Below are positions 22,466 through 32,722 of a stretch of DNA of 64,000 nucleotides, piece by piece. The notes beneath the pieces were generated by a model that made no database searches, was not told where the DNA came from, and saw only the letters and a list, made by a program, of their open reading frames with translations. How positions within the stretch are numbered: the first letter of the stretch is position 1; each line of letters starts with the position of its first letter. The position numbers and the translations under genes are program-made. Source of the DNA: Pseudogymnoascus destructans (Eukaryota > Ascomycota > Leotiomycetes > Thelebolales > Thelebolaceae); the NCBI RefSeq assembly GCF_001641265.1, contig NW_020167529.1, positions 1,017,001 to 1,081,000 of the forward strand. The letters run 5' to 3'.

Positions 22466-22963
22466 ATGAGCAGCACGCACCAGCAAGATGGCGCGGACCA
22501 TCTCAGCATCGTCGCGCCCTCCGCCAGCCACAGCACCCTCGACTCGATCAGCCAGACGCTGTATATCGTCGTGAACCGCGGCGACCCGATCGACTCGTAC
22601 TCGATGCGGCATACGTCATTCTGGGTCGAGTTCTCGGACGGGCGCAGCCTGCTGAGCCATGTGTGTGGGGCGGCCAGCTTCTTTGAGTTCGAGGAGTGCT
22701 GGAATGAGGCGCAGCCGCAGGAGGGGAGGAATTTTGAGCGCATTATTTTTGTGATGACGATGCGCACCACGGTGGATGATATGACGATCCGGAATACGTT
22801 GCGCCAGACCCCGATCAATAATAAGGAGCGCTCATGGAATTGTCAGACTTGGATTGGTGATGAGTTGAAGCGGCAGGATGCGAAGTTGCTGCGCGAGGCG
22901 AATACCGTTAGTGCTGCGGACCAGATGGTTGATGTGTTACTGGAGGCACTGGATGAGGAATGA
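22466..22963 (+). CDS. Uncharacterised small fungal protein
   Basis: A 165-aa protein starting at MSSTHQQDG; the same frame runs 29 codons further upstream, so the start is uncertain. I do not recognise a named domain. It reads like a compact soluble alpha/beta protein: TLYIVVNRGDPIDSY, FWVEFSDGRSLLSHVCG, then RIIFVMTMRTTVDDMTIRNTL, and an acidic helical end (MVDVLLEALDEE). There is no signal peptide and no membrane segment. Base composition shifts to GC-rich, codon-like sequence within the frame compared with the flanks, which supports it being real. Function is unknown. Confidence 0.6.
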   Translation: MSSTHQQDGADHLSIVAPSASHSTLDSISQTLYIVVNRGDPIDSYSMRHTSFWVEFSDGRSLLSHVCGAASFFEFEECWNEAQPQEGRNFERIIFVMTMRTTVDDMTIRNTLRQTPINNKERSWNCQTWIGDELKRQDAKLLREANTVSAADQMVDVLLEALDEE

Positions 22964-23974
22964 AGTCATGTTACGGCAGGCTTAAGGGGGTGGGTTGAAC
23001 GATGGTGTCTACTGGTGGCGGAGAACAGAGAGTCTCGTGGAACTTTGGAAAGATGACCTCTATACTAAATGACGTGGTGGCCCGCCGCATCGAAGTTTTC
23101 CATGAACTCTCAATGCTCAGGGTACCAGCTCCGGATGCCGATGGCGCGGTGCAAAATCAGAGTGAGTGAAAACCAGCTCATGATCGTTGGTCAAAGAGTT
23201 GAGAGCGAGGTCAGAAACGGAGAACTGGTTGAACTGATATTCGCTGTCAAACGGCTCGAAAGCGAAAGTTGACTATAAATAAATAAGTCACGCCGACATG
23301 AAAAATGGATACCATTTGCGAAGAACACATTGTCTTATAACTATATGTTGGTGACAGTATTTATGTTGTATTTCTCCGTTATAACCCTATTTCACTATTT
23401 CAGGGGCCATATGAACAGGAAGGAATTATTCAGGCTTATAGCTCTCTACAGGGTATTCCGCTCTGCCATATCATACTCGGGAGCATACCCTTTCCTTTTC
23501 ATCTTACAAATCCAGTAATGCATCGCCTCGGTATTCGAGGTCCCCCGCATTAATACCGGCCCTAATCTGCACCACCCAAGGGATACAGCATAGAGCCACG
23601 ACCCGATCCCTTTTTTCGAGAGCGCGAAACGTTTTGGCACGCCTGCTATGTTGAGCTTGGCGGAAAGGGGAATGGCACAAAATCTTACGCACTATTCTTT
23701 TGTCATAGGAACTAGAACGCACTATTCTTTTGTCATAGGAACTAGAGTGCTCTCCGAGTAAGATCAGCGTGCGTTTGGGACTGTAGCAAACAAATCCCAC
23801 ACCGCACCACCATCTCAGCCCTCCCGGCACACCTGTACGCGGTGCATCCTACGAACCTCCGGCTCTATTTTAGAGTCTCTAGAGCCAAATTGAGTCACGG
23901 TAGAGGGTTGCGCCTCAATTGGGAGAAGTACTAGGTGTGAAGGTATTTACTAACCAACCTAGAACAGAGGACTA
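22964..23974. other. Intergenic region with a 30-bp duplication
   Basis: About 1 kb without a supported gene. The 30-bp tandem duplication at 23687-23746 is listed separately. The transposon scrap follows. Confidence 0.45.
23687..23746. repeat. Perfect 30-bp tandem duplication
   Basis: The 30-bp unit beginning acgcactattcttttg and ending aggaactaga occurs at 23687-23716 and again, base for base, at 23717-23746. Perfect identity suggests a recent duplication. Confidence 0.95.
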
Positions 23975-24335
23975 CTGTAACGGGGTGCCGCCGTTATAGT
24001 ACAGTAAAGCACCGATATAACGATGCATTTGCTGCCAGCAGAATATATCGTTATAATGATAATATCGCTATATTGATTCTTATGTAATCCAACTATCTAA
24101 CGTACTCTGCACCCGTGACTCTTGATCTAATGCCTCAAGAGCGAATTCTAAACGCTCGAGGCCTCGTAAATAGTCTGATTTAAGAGCCTCTTGTTCTTCA
24201 GTAAACTCAATCAGAACCTGTAGTGCTTGACGAGCGCTCTTCACAGAATGTAAAAAACGCTCTAATTGCAACTCTTCTTCATCATCATCTTGAGTTTGCT
24301 GAAGACCTAAATGCTCATCAATAACCTCCTATAAT
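23975..24335 (-). mobile_element. Pogo/Tc1-mariner-type DNA transposon remnant (transposase C-terminus and terminal repeat)
   Basis: On the - strand, from about 24330 to 24080, there is an open frame: acidic QTQDDDEEELQLERFLHSV, then a helical stretch with YLRGLERLEFALEALDQE ending DSWIT. It resembles the C-terminal tail of fungal pogo-family (jerky/Tigger-like) transposases. Immediately beyond (24000-24075) lies AT-rich sequence with gatataacgat and tatcgttataatgataatatcgc motifs, typical of pogo-type terminal inverted repeats. The DDE catalytic core and the other end are missing. It is a fossil end only. Confidence 0.6.
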
Positions 24336-24394
24336 TATAGTGACTCCACACAGTCATATACGACCGATCCAACTGGCAAAAATGCAAAAAAAAT

Positions 24395-24493
24395 CGACAC
24401 CTGAGTGATTCGAACACTCGCTCCCGAAGGAAATGCCTAAATACTTCCTATGGAAATAGCAGGGCATCGCGTTAACCACTCCGCCAAAGTGCC
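24395..24493 (-). tRNA. tRNA-Ser(GCT) with an 18-nt intron
   Basis: On the - strand the acceptor arm GGCACTT (24493-24487) pairs with AGGTGTC plus discriminator G (24395). The D arm is GGCGGAGTGGTTAACGC. The anticodon stem ATGCC / GGCAT closes a loop reading CT-GCT-A, interrupted after the A by an 18-nt intron (24439-24456). A long variable arm (TTTCCTTCGGGAG) and the T arm GAGTGTTCGAATCACTC follow. The long variable arm plus discriminator G identify a serine tRNA; anticodon GCT reads AGC/AGT codons. The intron sits at the canonical 37/38 position. It lies 60 bp from the transposon remnant. Confidence 0.95.
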
Positions 24494-24797
24494 GGATTTG
24501 ACTTAGTGGCCCTTATGGTGAATTAAATAGCTGTCACGACTCCTCATTTCGAGAACACCCAAGTTCGAAATATACCCCCCTTTGCCTTGTGACAAATAAC
24601 GCACTCCTCACGACCTCACGCCATAGAACGTATACAGCTTTCCAAGCTCCCAACATCTCAAATGTGGGGAAAGCCGACACCGACGACGCGATAACGATAA
24701 CGACCCGGCTGCTCCAGTCCAGCTCTCGTCTCGGAGCCTCCCCAAAACCACAACCACAACCATCACCATAACCCCATCCTCCCCAACGCCACACGCC

Positions 24798-25340
24798 ATG
24801 GCCGACACCACCCCCCCTTCTCCCCCCGCCCCCGCACCTCCCATCGCGAACTACATCCTAGGCTTCCTCCTGATCGGACTGGCCTGGGGCTTCACCACAC
24901 CCTTCATCCGTGCCGCGGCGCGCTCGCACAAGCCTCCCGCCCATCCGATTCTCGAGACCGCGGCTGTGAAGGGGAGTAGGATTAGGAGCGCGGTGTATGG
25001 CGCGTTTTTGGGGATCACGGATTTGTTGAAGAATTGGCGGTATGCGGTGCCGTTGGTGGTGAATCTGACGGGGAGCGTGTGGTTCTTTTTGTTGATTGGG
25101 CAGGCTGGTGAGTTCAGTTCGGGGGAGGGGGGGGGAGGGGGGGTGAGGGATAATGGCTAATTGGTGTGTGTGTGTGACGCAGAATTGAGTCTTACGGTGC
25201 CGATTACGAATTCGCTGGCGTTTTTGTTTACGGTTATTGGGGATTGGTATGTGGAGGGGAAAGTGATTAGTCGGGATACGTGGATTGGGATGACGTTGAG
25301 TTTGGTGGGGATTGGGTTGTGTGTGCAGAGTAAGTTGTGA
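24798..25340 (+). CDS. TMEM234-like small multi-pass membrane protein
   Basis: Exons 24798-25107 and 25183-25340 give 155 aa. It has about four hydrophobic segments: NYILGFLLIGLAWGFTTPFI, PLVVNLTGSVWFFLLIGQA, LTVPITNSLAFLFTVIGDW and the last segment WIGMTLSLVGIGLCVQ. This arrangement (GxxWGxTTPFIR near the start, NxTGS in the middle, PxxNSLAFxFTxxG) matches the TMEM234 family, which is related to EamA/DMT-type transporters and of unknown substrate. The splice joins G to AA, giving a Glu codon. The end (CVQSKL) overlaps a good splice donor (agagtaagt), so a further short exon is possible. Confidence 0.82.
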
Positions 25341-26968
25341 GGAGTGGGAGGGGGCTTGTATATGATAATAGGATGAGGGGTTAGATGGACATGTCGGGAG
25401 GGGCGATGATAGATAATGAACAAATCTCTATTTATACCTTCTATGCCATTACCAGGCATTGAGAGCCAACTTGTCATAAAGCAATTAGTGCGGTTGCAAG
25501 ATACTTTTCAGAGAGCGACCTGTTACGAAAAATCGAGGGCAGTGGAATTGGATGTCATACGCGTATTTTATTTTGGTGATAAGTTATTATCTCAAGTTAT
25601 ATTAACTTATATCACCAACTATTTATATATACACATGTAGTCCAAGTACGTATGAAAGTATATGGTTAAACTTGAATATAAAGTTTATTTTAAAGCCATT
25701 GTTATATCTACTCAATTCGAAGATTTCCAACTCCACAATAAATTATTAGAAGTTAAATAACTAAACTATTAAAAAAGCATTATTATATTGAAATTCTACA
25801 ACACAACGTAAAGCCATCAACCCCGCCTGTACCGGCTTTGACTAGCCCCAGTTCGCAAACAATTCCCGAGGCAGACTGAATACCTATATAGAGAGTATAT
25901 TATAGAACGCCACCAGTGGGAGCTACTGTATAATCCCCAATACTCAATACTGTGACCCCATAGGAACCCATGCATATGTCTGTCTCCAACCCGCCCAAAT
26001 CCCACCCCAACTGACTTCTTGTACGCTTCTCGAAGCCATCATCATGCTGCACACCAACCCTCCATCTCCATCTCCAAATCCCTCGGGATACTTCCGAGCT
26101 ACGCACCCACCACGCAGTCACCCGGGTGGAAACGGAGCGACAGAAGGAGCCCAAGATACTCAGGGGCCCATGTTCAGGTACCGATTTCATGTGGACTCCT
26201 CACCCACCTGCTGTCGCATCTGGCCACGCTCCCAGGCGCTCAGCCTCTTGTGCCGAGGTTTGATTCAATTGGAGATAGCGCAGCTAAATGTCGAATTTTT
26301 GGTGGTGGGGGAGGCTTTGGGCACGTCAGCCTCGTTGGTTACGTAAGCAGTTTTATTCACATGCAAGGGATTTTGGGGTCGCTGATAGCGTCATGGCCAG
26401 CAATCCAGCCAATCAGAGACCGTGTTGTTCTCCAAAACCATGTCCCTTGGCTCGGAAAGAATCGATAAGCGCACTAGACTGTTTTCGGTCTATACTTTAG
26501 AATGTCCGAGGTAAGTTTTGACCGCAGACCTTGGTGGTACGCCACAAAATCCCAAACTCTAGGGAATCGACGAATGCCATTGGTGTATCGGCGTGAATCC
26601 TGCTGAGCTCAGCAGGAAATATGAGAGGTTTCCGCCTTTGAAATATCGGGATAGAGGAGGACGAGGTACTTTGGCCGTCCCCGACCCAGTTCTGGAACTG
26701 TTTTCGCCTCCTGCCGGCCGCGGGACATTTTCGCGGCTCAAGGAGTCATATATACCACGAGGCCCTGCCCCCTCGGGGGGATTTTCTATTGTATTATATA
26801 TTACTCGATTGCCCAGATCGACCTTTTGTTATTTCTACCGTTGCTTGTAGGAATCTATATTTATTTGTACTCCTCATCTCACCTGGAATACAATAGCCGC
26901 ATCCCATACCTCTGACATCATATATACCACCTATACCCGTGACTTACGCGACCCCAAAAACCTCAATT
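25341..26968. other. Intergenic region; isocitrate lyase promoter at right end
   Basis: About 1.6 kb. 25560-25800 is strongly AT-rich. Open frames in 26019-26850 have no recognisable domain. Two tcatatataccac copies (26748 and 26919) are TATA-like elements upstream of the isocitrate lyase start. No gene is supported. Confidence 0.45.
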
Positions 26969-28722
26969 ATGGCTTCGAACAAGATGGCGGCGCCGCCTGC
27001 GGATTTAGCGAAGGAGGACGCGGCTTTTGCTGCCGAGGTTGCCGCTGTTAAGCAGTGGTGGTCGGATTCGAGATGGAGGCAGACCAAGAGGCCGTTCACT
27101 GCCGAGCAGATCGTTTCGAAGAGGGGCACAATCCAAATCAACTACCCCAGCAACAACCAGTCGAAGAAGCTCTGGAACATCCTGGAGCAGAGATTCAAGG
27201 TATGTTGAACTGTTTCTGCGGTGGTGAGAATGTAGCACTGACATGTGACTCTTATTAGGAGGGAGACGCGAGCTACACATACGGCTGTCTCGAGCCAACG
27301 ATGTTGACCCAGATGGCGAAGTACCTTGATACCGTCTACGTCTCTGGATGGCAATCATCCTCAACCGCTTCATCGAGCGACGAGCCTGGCCCAGATTTGG
27401 CTGATTACCCATACGTGAGTTGCCCTATATGATCACTGTACCAGCAAGACCATCGCTAACAGACTTAGACCACCGTCCCCAACAAAGTGAACCAGCTCTT
27501 CATGGCACAACTTTTCCACGACCGCAAGCAGCGCGAGGAGCGTGCTAACACCCCCAAGGCTAACCGCGCTGGCGTGGCCAACATCGATTACCTCCGCCCA
27601 ATCGTTGCTGATGCCGATACCGGACATGGTGGTTTGACCGCCGTCATGAAGCTCACCAAGCTCTTCATTGAGAAGGGTGCTGCTGGTATTCACATTGAGG
27701 ATCAGGCACCTGGTACCAAGAAGTGCGGCCACATGGCCGGTAAGGTCCTGGTCCCAATCAGCGAGCACATCAATCGTCTCGTTGCCATCAGAGCTCAGGC
27801 CGATATCATGGGCACCGATCTCCTCGCCATTGCTCGCACTGACGCCGAGGCCGCCACCCTCATCACCACCACCATCGACCCCCGTGACCACCCCTTCATC
27901 CTCGGCACGACCAACCCCAACCTCCAGCCCGTCAACGAGCTCCTCATCAAGGCTCTCGAGGCCGGAAAGACCGGCGGCGAGCTCCAAGCCATCGAGGATG
28001 ACTGGACCGTCAAGGCTGGTCTTAAGACCTTCGCCGAGGCCGTCGCTGCTGCCATAACTGCCACCCAGCGCGCAAACGCCAAGTCCCTGATCGCCAAGTT
28101 CACCCAGGAGTCCAAGGGCAAGAGCAACGCCGAGGCCCGCGCCATCGCCAGGAGCATTCTCGGCAAGGACGTCTTCTGGGACTGGGACAACCCGAGAACC
28201 CGTGAGGGTTACTACCGCATGCAGGGCGGCATCGAGTGCGGCATCAACCGCGCTCTCGCCTACGCCCCATACGCCGACGCCATCTGGATGGAGTCGAAGC
28301 TGCCCGACTTCAAGCAGGCTGAGGCCTTCGCCAAGGGCGTCCACGCCGTGTACCCCCAGCAGAAGCTCGCGTACAACCTGTCGCCGTCGTTCAACTGGAA
28401 GACTGCGATGCCGCGCAGCGAGCAGGAGACGTACATCAAGCGTCTCGCCAACCTCGGGTACTGCTGGCAGTTCATCACCCTGGCTGGTCTGCACACCACC
28501 GCGCTCATCTCGGATAAGTTCAGCAGCGCGTACAGCCAGCAGGGCATGCGTGCCTATGGCGAGTTGGTCCAGGAGCCGGAGATGGATGGCGGTGTGGATG
28601 TGGTGAAGCATCAGAAGTGGTCCGGTGCGAACTACGCCGATGAGTTGTTGAAGATGGTCCAGGGCGGTGTGTCGAGTACGAGTGCCATGGGTGCTGGTGT
28701 TACGGAGGACCAGTTCAAATGA
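26969..28722 (+). CDS. ICL1: Isocitrate lyase, glyoxylate cycle
   Basis: Exons 26969-27199, 27259-27414 and 27469-28722 give 546 aa. It splits isocitrate into glyoxylate and succinate, allowing growth on acetate, fatty acids or ethanol. Diagnostic features: IVADADTGHGG, the catalytic Cys loop KKCGHMAGKVLVP, IARTDAEAA, then NLSPSFNWK near the end. The start (MASNKMAAPP) is the only ATG in frame near the conserved N-terminal WWSDSRWRQTKRPFTAEQI. Both introns are short (59 and 54 nt) and near the 5' end. The C-terminus is TEDQFK, so no canonical SKL-type peroxisome signal is present. Transcription is expected to be induced by C2 compounds and repressed by glucose in this family; the sites were not resolved here. 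Confidence 0.97.
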
Positions 28723-29633
28723 GTGATTGGTTACATAGGGTGGAGGAAGAAGAGGGGCGTATTTCTTCAGGCGGCTACTGGCCGTGTACTACAGGGTAGA
28801 ACATGAGAACATGTAGCATAGATTAAAAGGCTGCGTGATGGGCTGTACTGAATATCATTAAATTAATTCATTATTATGAGAACATACACCACTTTCAGGG
28901 AGATAAGGGGACCTACCTACCCCTGGTTCCCTACCGACGTACGTGAGGTTACGTCAAGGGGCTTATGGTTCACGACGACGACGGTCAACGGCAGTATGTC
29001 ATGCGTCGTAAGTGTTGACAAGATTGATCTACTTGATACACTTTATTTATCCTCCAGTTGACGCGTGTAAAAGGACGGCGATGCCAAGTTACGCCAATGA
29101 TCGCCGTCGGCTGGGCACCATGTCATGATGAAATCGTCGTAATTCCTGGATAACCAGCACTGCCAGGAATGAAGAGACGGATAGGAGTAGAATTATAACA
29201 AATGACAACTATTCAAAATAGGCAAATTTATAATTCATATACCTCCTATTATCATCCGGGGTTGGAGGGGATACTGAAACCTGGAAACCTGTCTATTTGT
29301 AAATATTCGCTTCCAGCCACTCCAAGTTACTGACTGTACTACCAACGTTGCTGTACCAACTCCCAGCCTCGTCGACCCAACAAGGCACATATAACAAACA
29401 ACTACCGACAATCGCTGTCGCCTCTAATGCAATTGCCATCTAATATATCATTCGCAACCTAGTTCCATTGCCTCCGCTCGCTAGAATATGGTCAGCTGGA
29501 TTCCGCACCTTTTATAACTTCTAGGTACTTTTGTACCCTTACTCGACTCGACGTCAACAACAACACAACCCGCTGCCAACGGCCACAAACGCTCTTCCGT
29601 CGGCCCCCCTTCAACACACAACAAATCGCAAGC
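28723..29633. other. Intergenic region
   Basis: About 0.9 kb between the isocitrate lyase stop and the C2-protein start, both genes on the + strand. No gene, tRNA or repeat array is recognised. Confidence 0.45.
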
Positions 29634-32600
29634 ATGGCGGAAAAGACGAAAGTCCATTCGGCGGGCATATTCGCCGACATGACGGTGGACGGCCCTGACA
29701 TCGGGACTTTGGTGATTATCGTGGATCGCGCGAAGAATCTGCCCAACCGGAAGTCCATTGGGAAGCAAGACCCGTACTGTGCGGCGCGACTTGGGAAGGA
29801 GGCGAAGAAGACGAACACAGACCGTCGCGGTGGCCAGACGCCGAAGTGGTAAGCCCCCTCGATTTCCTAATCTCCTCTTTGCTGTGCGACGTTGGGTAGC
29901 ATGTGTCTAACAGATGCCTCGCAGGGACCAGGAACTCCGTTTCGCAGTCCACGATTCTCCCGACTATTATCAGCTCAAGGTTTCCGTTTTCAACGATGAT
30001 AAGAAGACGGATCTCATTGGGGAGGCTTGGGTAAACCTCCAAGACGTGCTCGTGCCAGGTGGCGGCCAGAACGACCTGTGGCACACGCTGAATTGCCGTG
30101 GAAAATACGCGGGAGAGATCAGAATCGAGATCACCTATTACGACACGAGGCCTAAGCAAGAGAAGCTGAGAGAGAGAGTCAGGGAAGGCGCACCAAGCGC
30201 AGTGGAAGGAGGACCCAGAGAGTCCCTGAGCGGACCAAGAGGCCCTAAGGAGAAACTGATGAAGAGGAGGCCGCTGCCGAGCGACCCTACGGGCGCAACA
30301 CCGAGCCCGATTGAGACTCCGGAGCGGGTATTACCACAGCCCTCGAGGGGATATACAAATGGGACGCCGGACCACCCGCCTCAGCAGCCTAAAATGCATG
30401 CTGCGCCAGTGCCGGAGTACACTCAATCCCCGCAGCCGATTGCATACAACACGCCCGAGCATGTCCAGCCTCCGCAGCAAAGGCAGTATGCCACCCCTGA
30501 GCATGTCCAGGTTCAGCAGCCGCGGGGATCAGCATATAATACGCCGCCGACCTATATTCAGGCACAATCTCCTCTGCAGAATCTGGAGTATAACACTCCG
30601 ACGCATGTCAGGACGCACTCTCAAGTTATCCAAGGACGATATGGACCTACTGGAATGGACCAGCCGCCGCTACAAACAGACTATAATACCCCACCGCCAC
30701 ATGTTCTCCCGCAATCTCACAGCAAGCATGTATCGCCTGCTATCAAGAGCTACAACCAAGCACCAGGCATGGCGCCTGACAGGCACCATCCACGGGATAT
30801 GTACAACGATAGACATGACGATGGCCAGCCTCGTGAAGAGAACTACAACGGTAGCAATGTCTCCAGTAGACACGAGGATCCTTACACCCGCAGCCGCAAC
30901 GATCTTCGACAGGAGTATGCACCCCAACAAATGGCCTACGAACCGCCTGTTTCGGATTACGATCCTCCATCGAGCCCCGATGGGCCACCACCGCCACCGC
31001 CAGTACACAGAGTTCATCAAACCGCTGTTGCGCCTGCATCTAGCCCTGGCTATGGGTTTCCTCCACCAAACCCAACGAGAGAGGCCCAGTTTGATCACCT
31101 GAGGCAAGATAACCCAAGGCAATCTATGCCAGCTTATTCTCAGAATGTTCCACAACAGCCACAGCCGTACACTCCTCCACGCCAGCAACATGCTCCGGCG
31201 CCGGCACCACCACCCTCATCGTATGGCCAGCAGGACCACTACCAAGGATCCAGGTCAAGGCATAACTCATACGACGATAGATACCACAACAGCACGTTCA
31301 GCTCTATGCAGCCGACAGTTGAGGACGCGCCACCATCACCCACCCCGTTTGCTACTGCTTCGCACCGAGCTAGCGAGCCGCAGATGTCACAATATGGAGA
31401 CCGACGATACGATGATGTTCCATCTCCGGCGCCTCTGAACTTGAATGGCATGGGAAGTACAACATCTGGAAACTACAAGATGAATTCCAATGCTTATAAA
31501 AACAATGCATCGCACGAAGCCATTGACAACCGACATTCTGATCCTTATTATGACCAGCCACCGCCAGCACGGTCATACACTCAAGATTCGATTGAGCCAC
31601 CACAAACTAGCCCAATGCCATCGCTCCCTCCATCGCTGGTAGCCGGCTTTGACCCCCTAATCCAGCGCGGGATCTCCGACAGGATCCACTCCGACACCCG
31701 GCCTAGAGACGACAGCTACTCCCAGTTCTCCTCCGCACCAACGCATTACTCCGAGTCGCCGCAGTCATACCAGCCCCCGAAACCTCAATACCACAACGAT
31801 GCCCGCTCAGAGCACTACACCCAGCCCATGGGCTACCCACCCCAAGCCGCCCCCGCCGACCGCCAATCCCGCGGCATCCCATCCACCTACACTAACGTCA
31901 TCAAACCCCAACCCGTCTCCCCCCACCCACCCTCCCCCAACCCCTCCCCAAGCCACACCCACACCATCCACCGCAAATCCGTCTCCCCCGCCCCCCCTCC
32001 CCCTCCCCGCGTCCCCTCTCCTCCTCCGTCCCCTTCGGCCCTGACGACTATTCATCACTAAACCCGCACGCACCAGCAGTCACACCCACCGAGCCCGATC
32101 CAGACGCAAAAATCATCCTCTACGACGGCAGAGAAGTCGATCCCTCCGACCATCTCCCGCAGGCGTCATGGGCTGCCCTGCCGCCGAATCTGCAGAAGAA
32201 ACTCGACGCCGCGGCGCGCCAGCGCGCGCCTGCTGCTGGGGGGGCGCGGAGAATGGAAAGGCGCGAGCGCCCGCAGAGCTCGTATGCGGAACAGACGCCG
32301 GCGCCGGCGGCGCAGGGACGGACGAGGTTGCAGAAGAAGGCTCATCGGGTGTCTGCTGCGCCGGCGCCGGTGGGGGGGTCGAGCCCGTTGGCGCCGATTA
32401 GTCCGAATCCGAATCTGTATCAGTCGACGCCTGGGTCGAGGGATGGGGGGGGAGGAGTCTGCCGAGGGCGCAGGCGGGGGATTGGGGGGGAGAGGAGTAT
32501 GGAGGGGTGAATGGGTATAGTACGGGGTCGCCGGGGTATAGGGGACAGGGAGGTTGTGGGGGAATGGGGGGGCCGCCGCCGGTGCCGGGGAAGGTGCCGA

Positions 32601-32722
32601 TGAGTGCGGGGCAGGGGAGGGGGGAGCCGCAGGAGAATGCGTGGGCGCTGTTGGAGGAGATGAAGAGTATTGATCTTGGGAGTGGGAGGGCGAGGAGGAG
32701 GAAGGGGGGTGCGGTTGTTTGA
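29634..32722 (+). CDS. C2-domain protein with Pro-rich tail, Inn1/Fic1-like (cytokinesis); two apparent frameshifts
   Basis: Exons 29634-29848 and 29925 onward. The N-terminal C2 domain (about residues 20-140) shows LVIIVDRAKNLPNRKSIGKQDPYCAARL, TPKWDQELRFAVHD and DLIGEAWVNLQDVL. It is followed by more than 700 residues rich in Pro, Gln and Ser with YNTP-type repeats and many PPxP motifs. This layout matches Inn1 / Fic1, which link the actomyosin ring to septum synthesis via SH3 proteins. The first frame stops at 32061. Conserved-looking coding continues in the next frame (FGPDDYSSLNP, IILYDGREVDPSDHLPQASW) to about 32450. It then moves to a third frame ending ENAWALLEEMKSIDLGSGRARRR at 32722. 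Both switches are at C or G runs and each equals one lost base. Confidence 0.78.

Noticed and set aside
23700..23746. Similarity of the 30-bp repeat (ATAGGAACT end) to a yeast FRT recombination site
   Set aside because: Only one arm-like word matches; there is no inverted second arm around an 8-bp core and no recombinase gene nearby.
26019..26468. 149-aa frame upstream of isocitrate lyase
   Set aside because: Overlaps another motif-free frame and has no coding-like composition.
27433..28611. 392-aa frame antisense to isocitrate lyase
   Set aside because: Antisense shadow with Leu/Val/Gly bias, no independent evidence.
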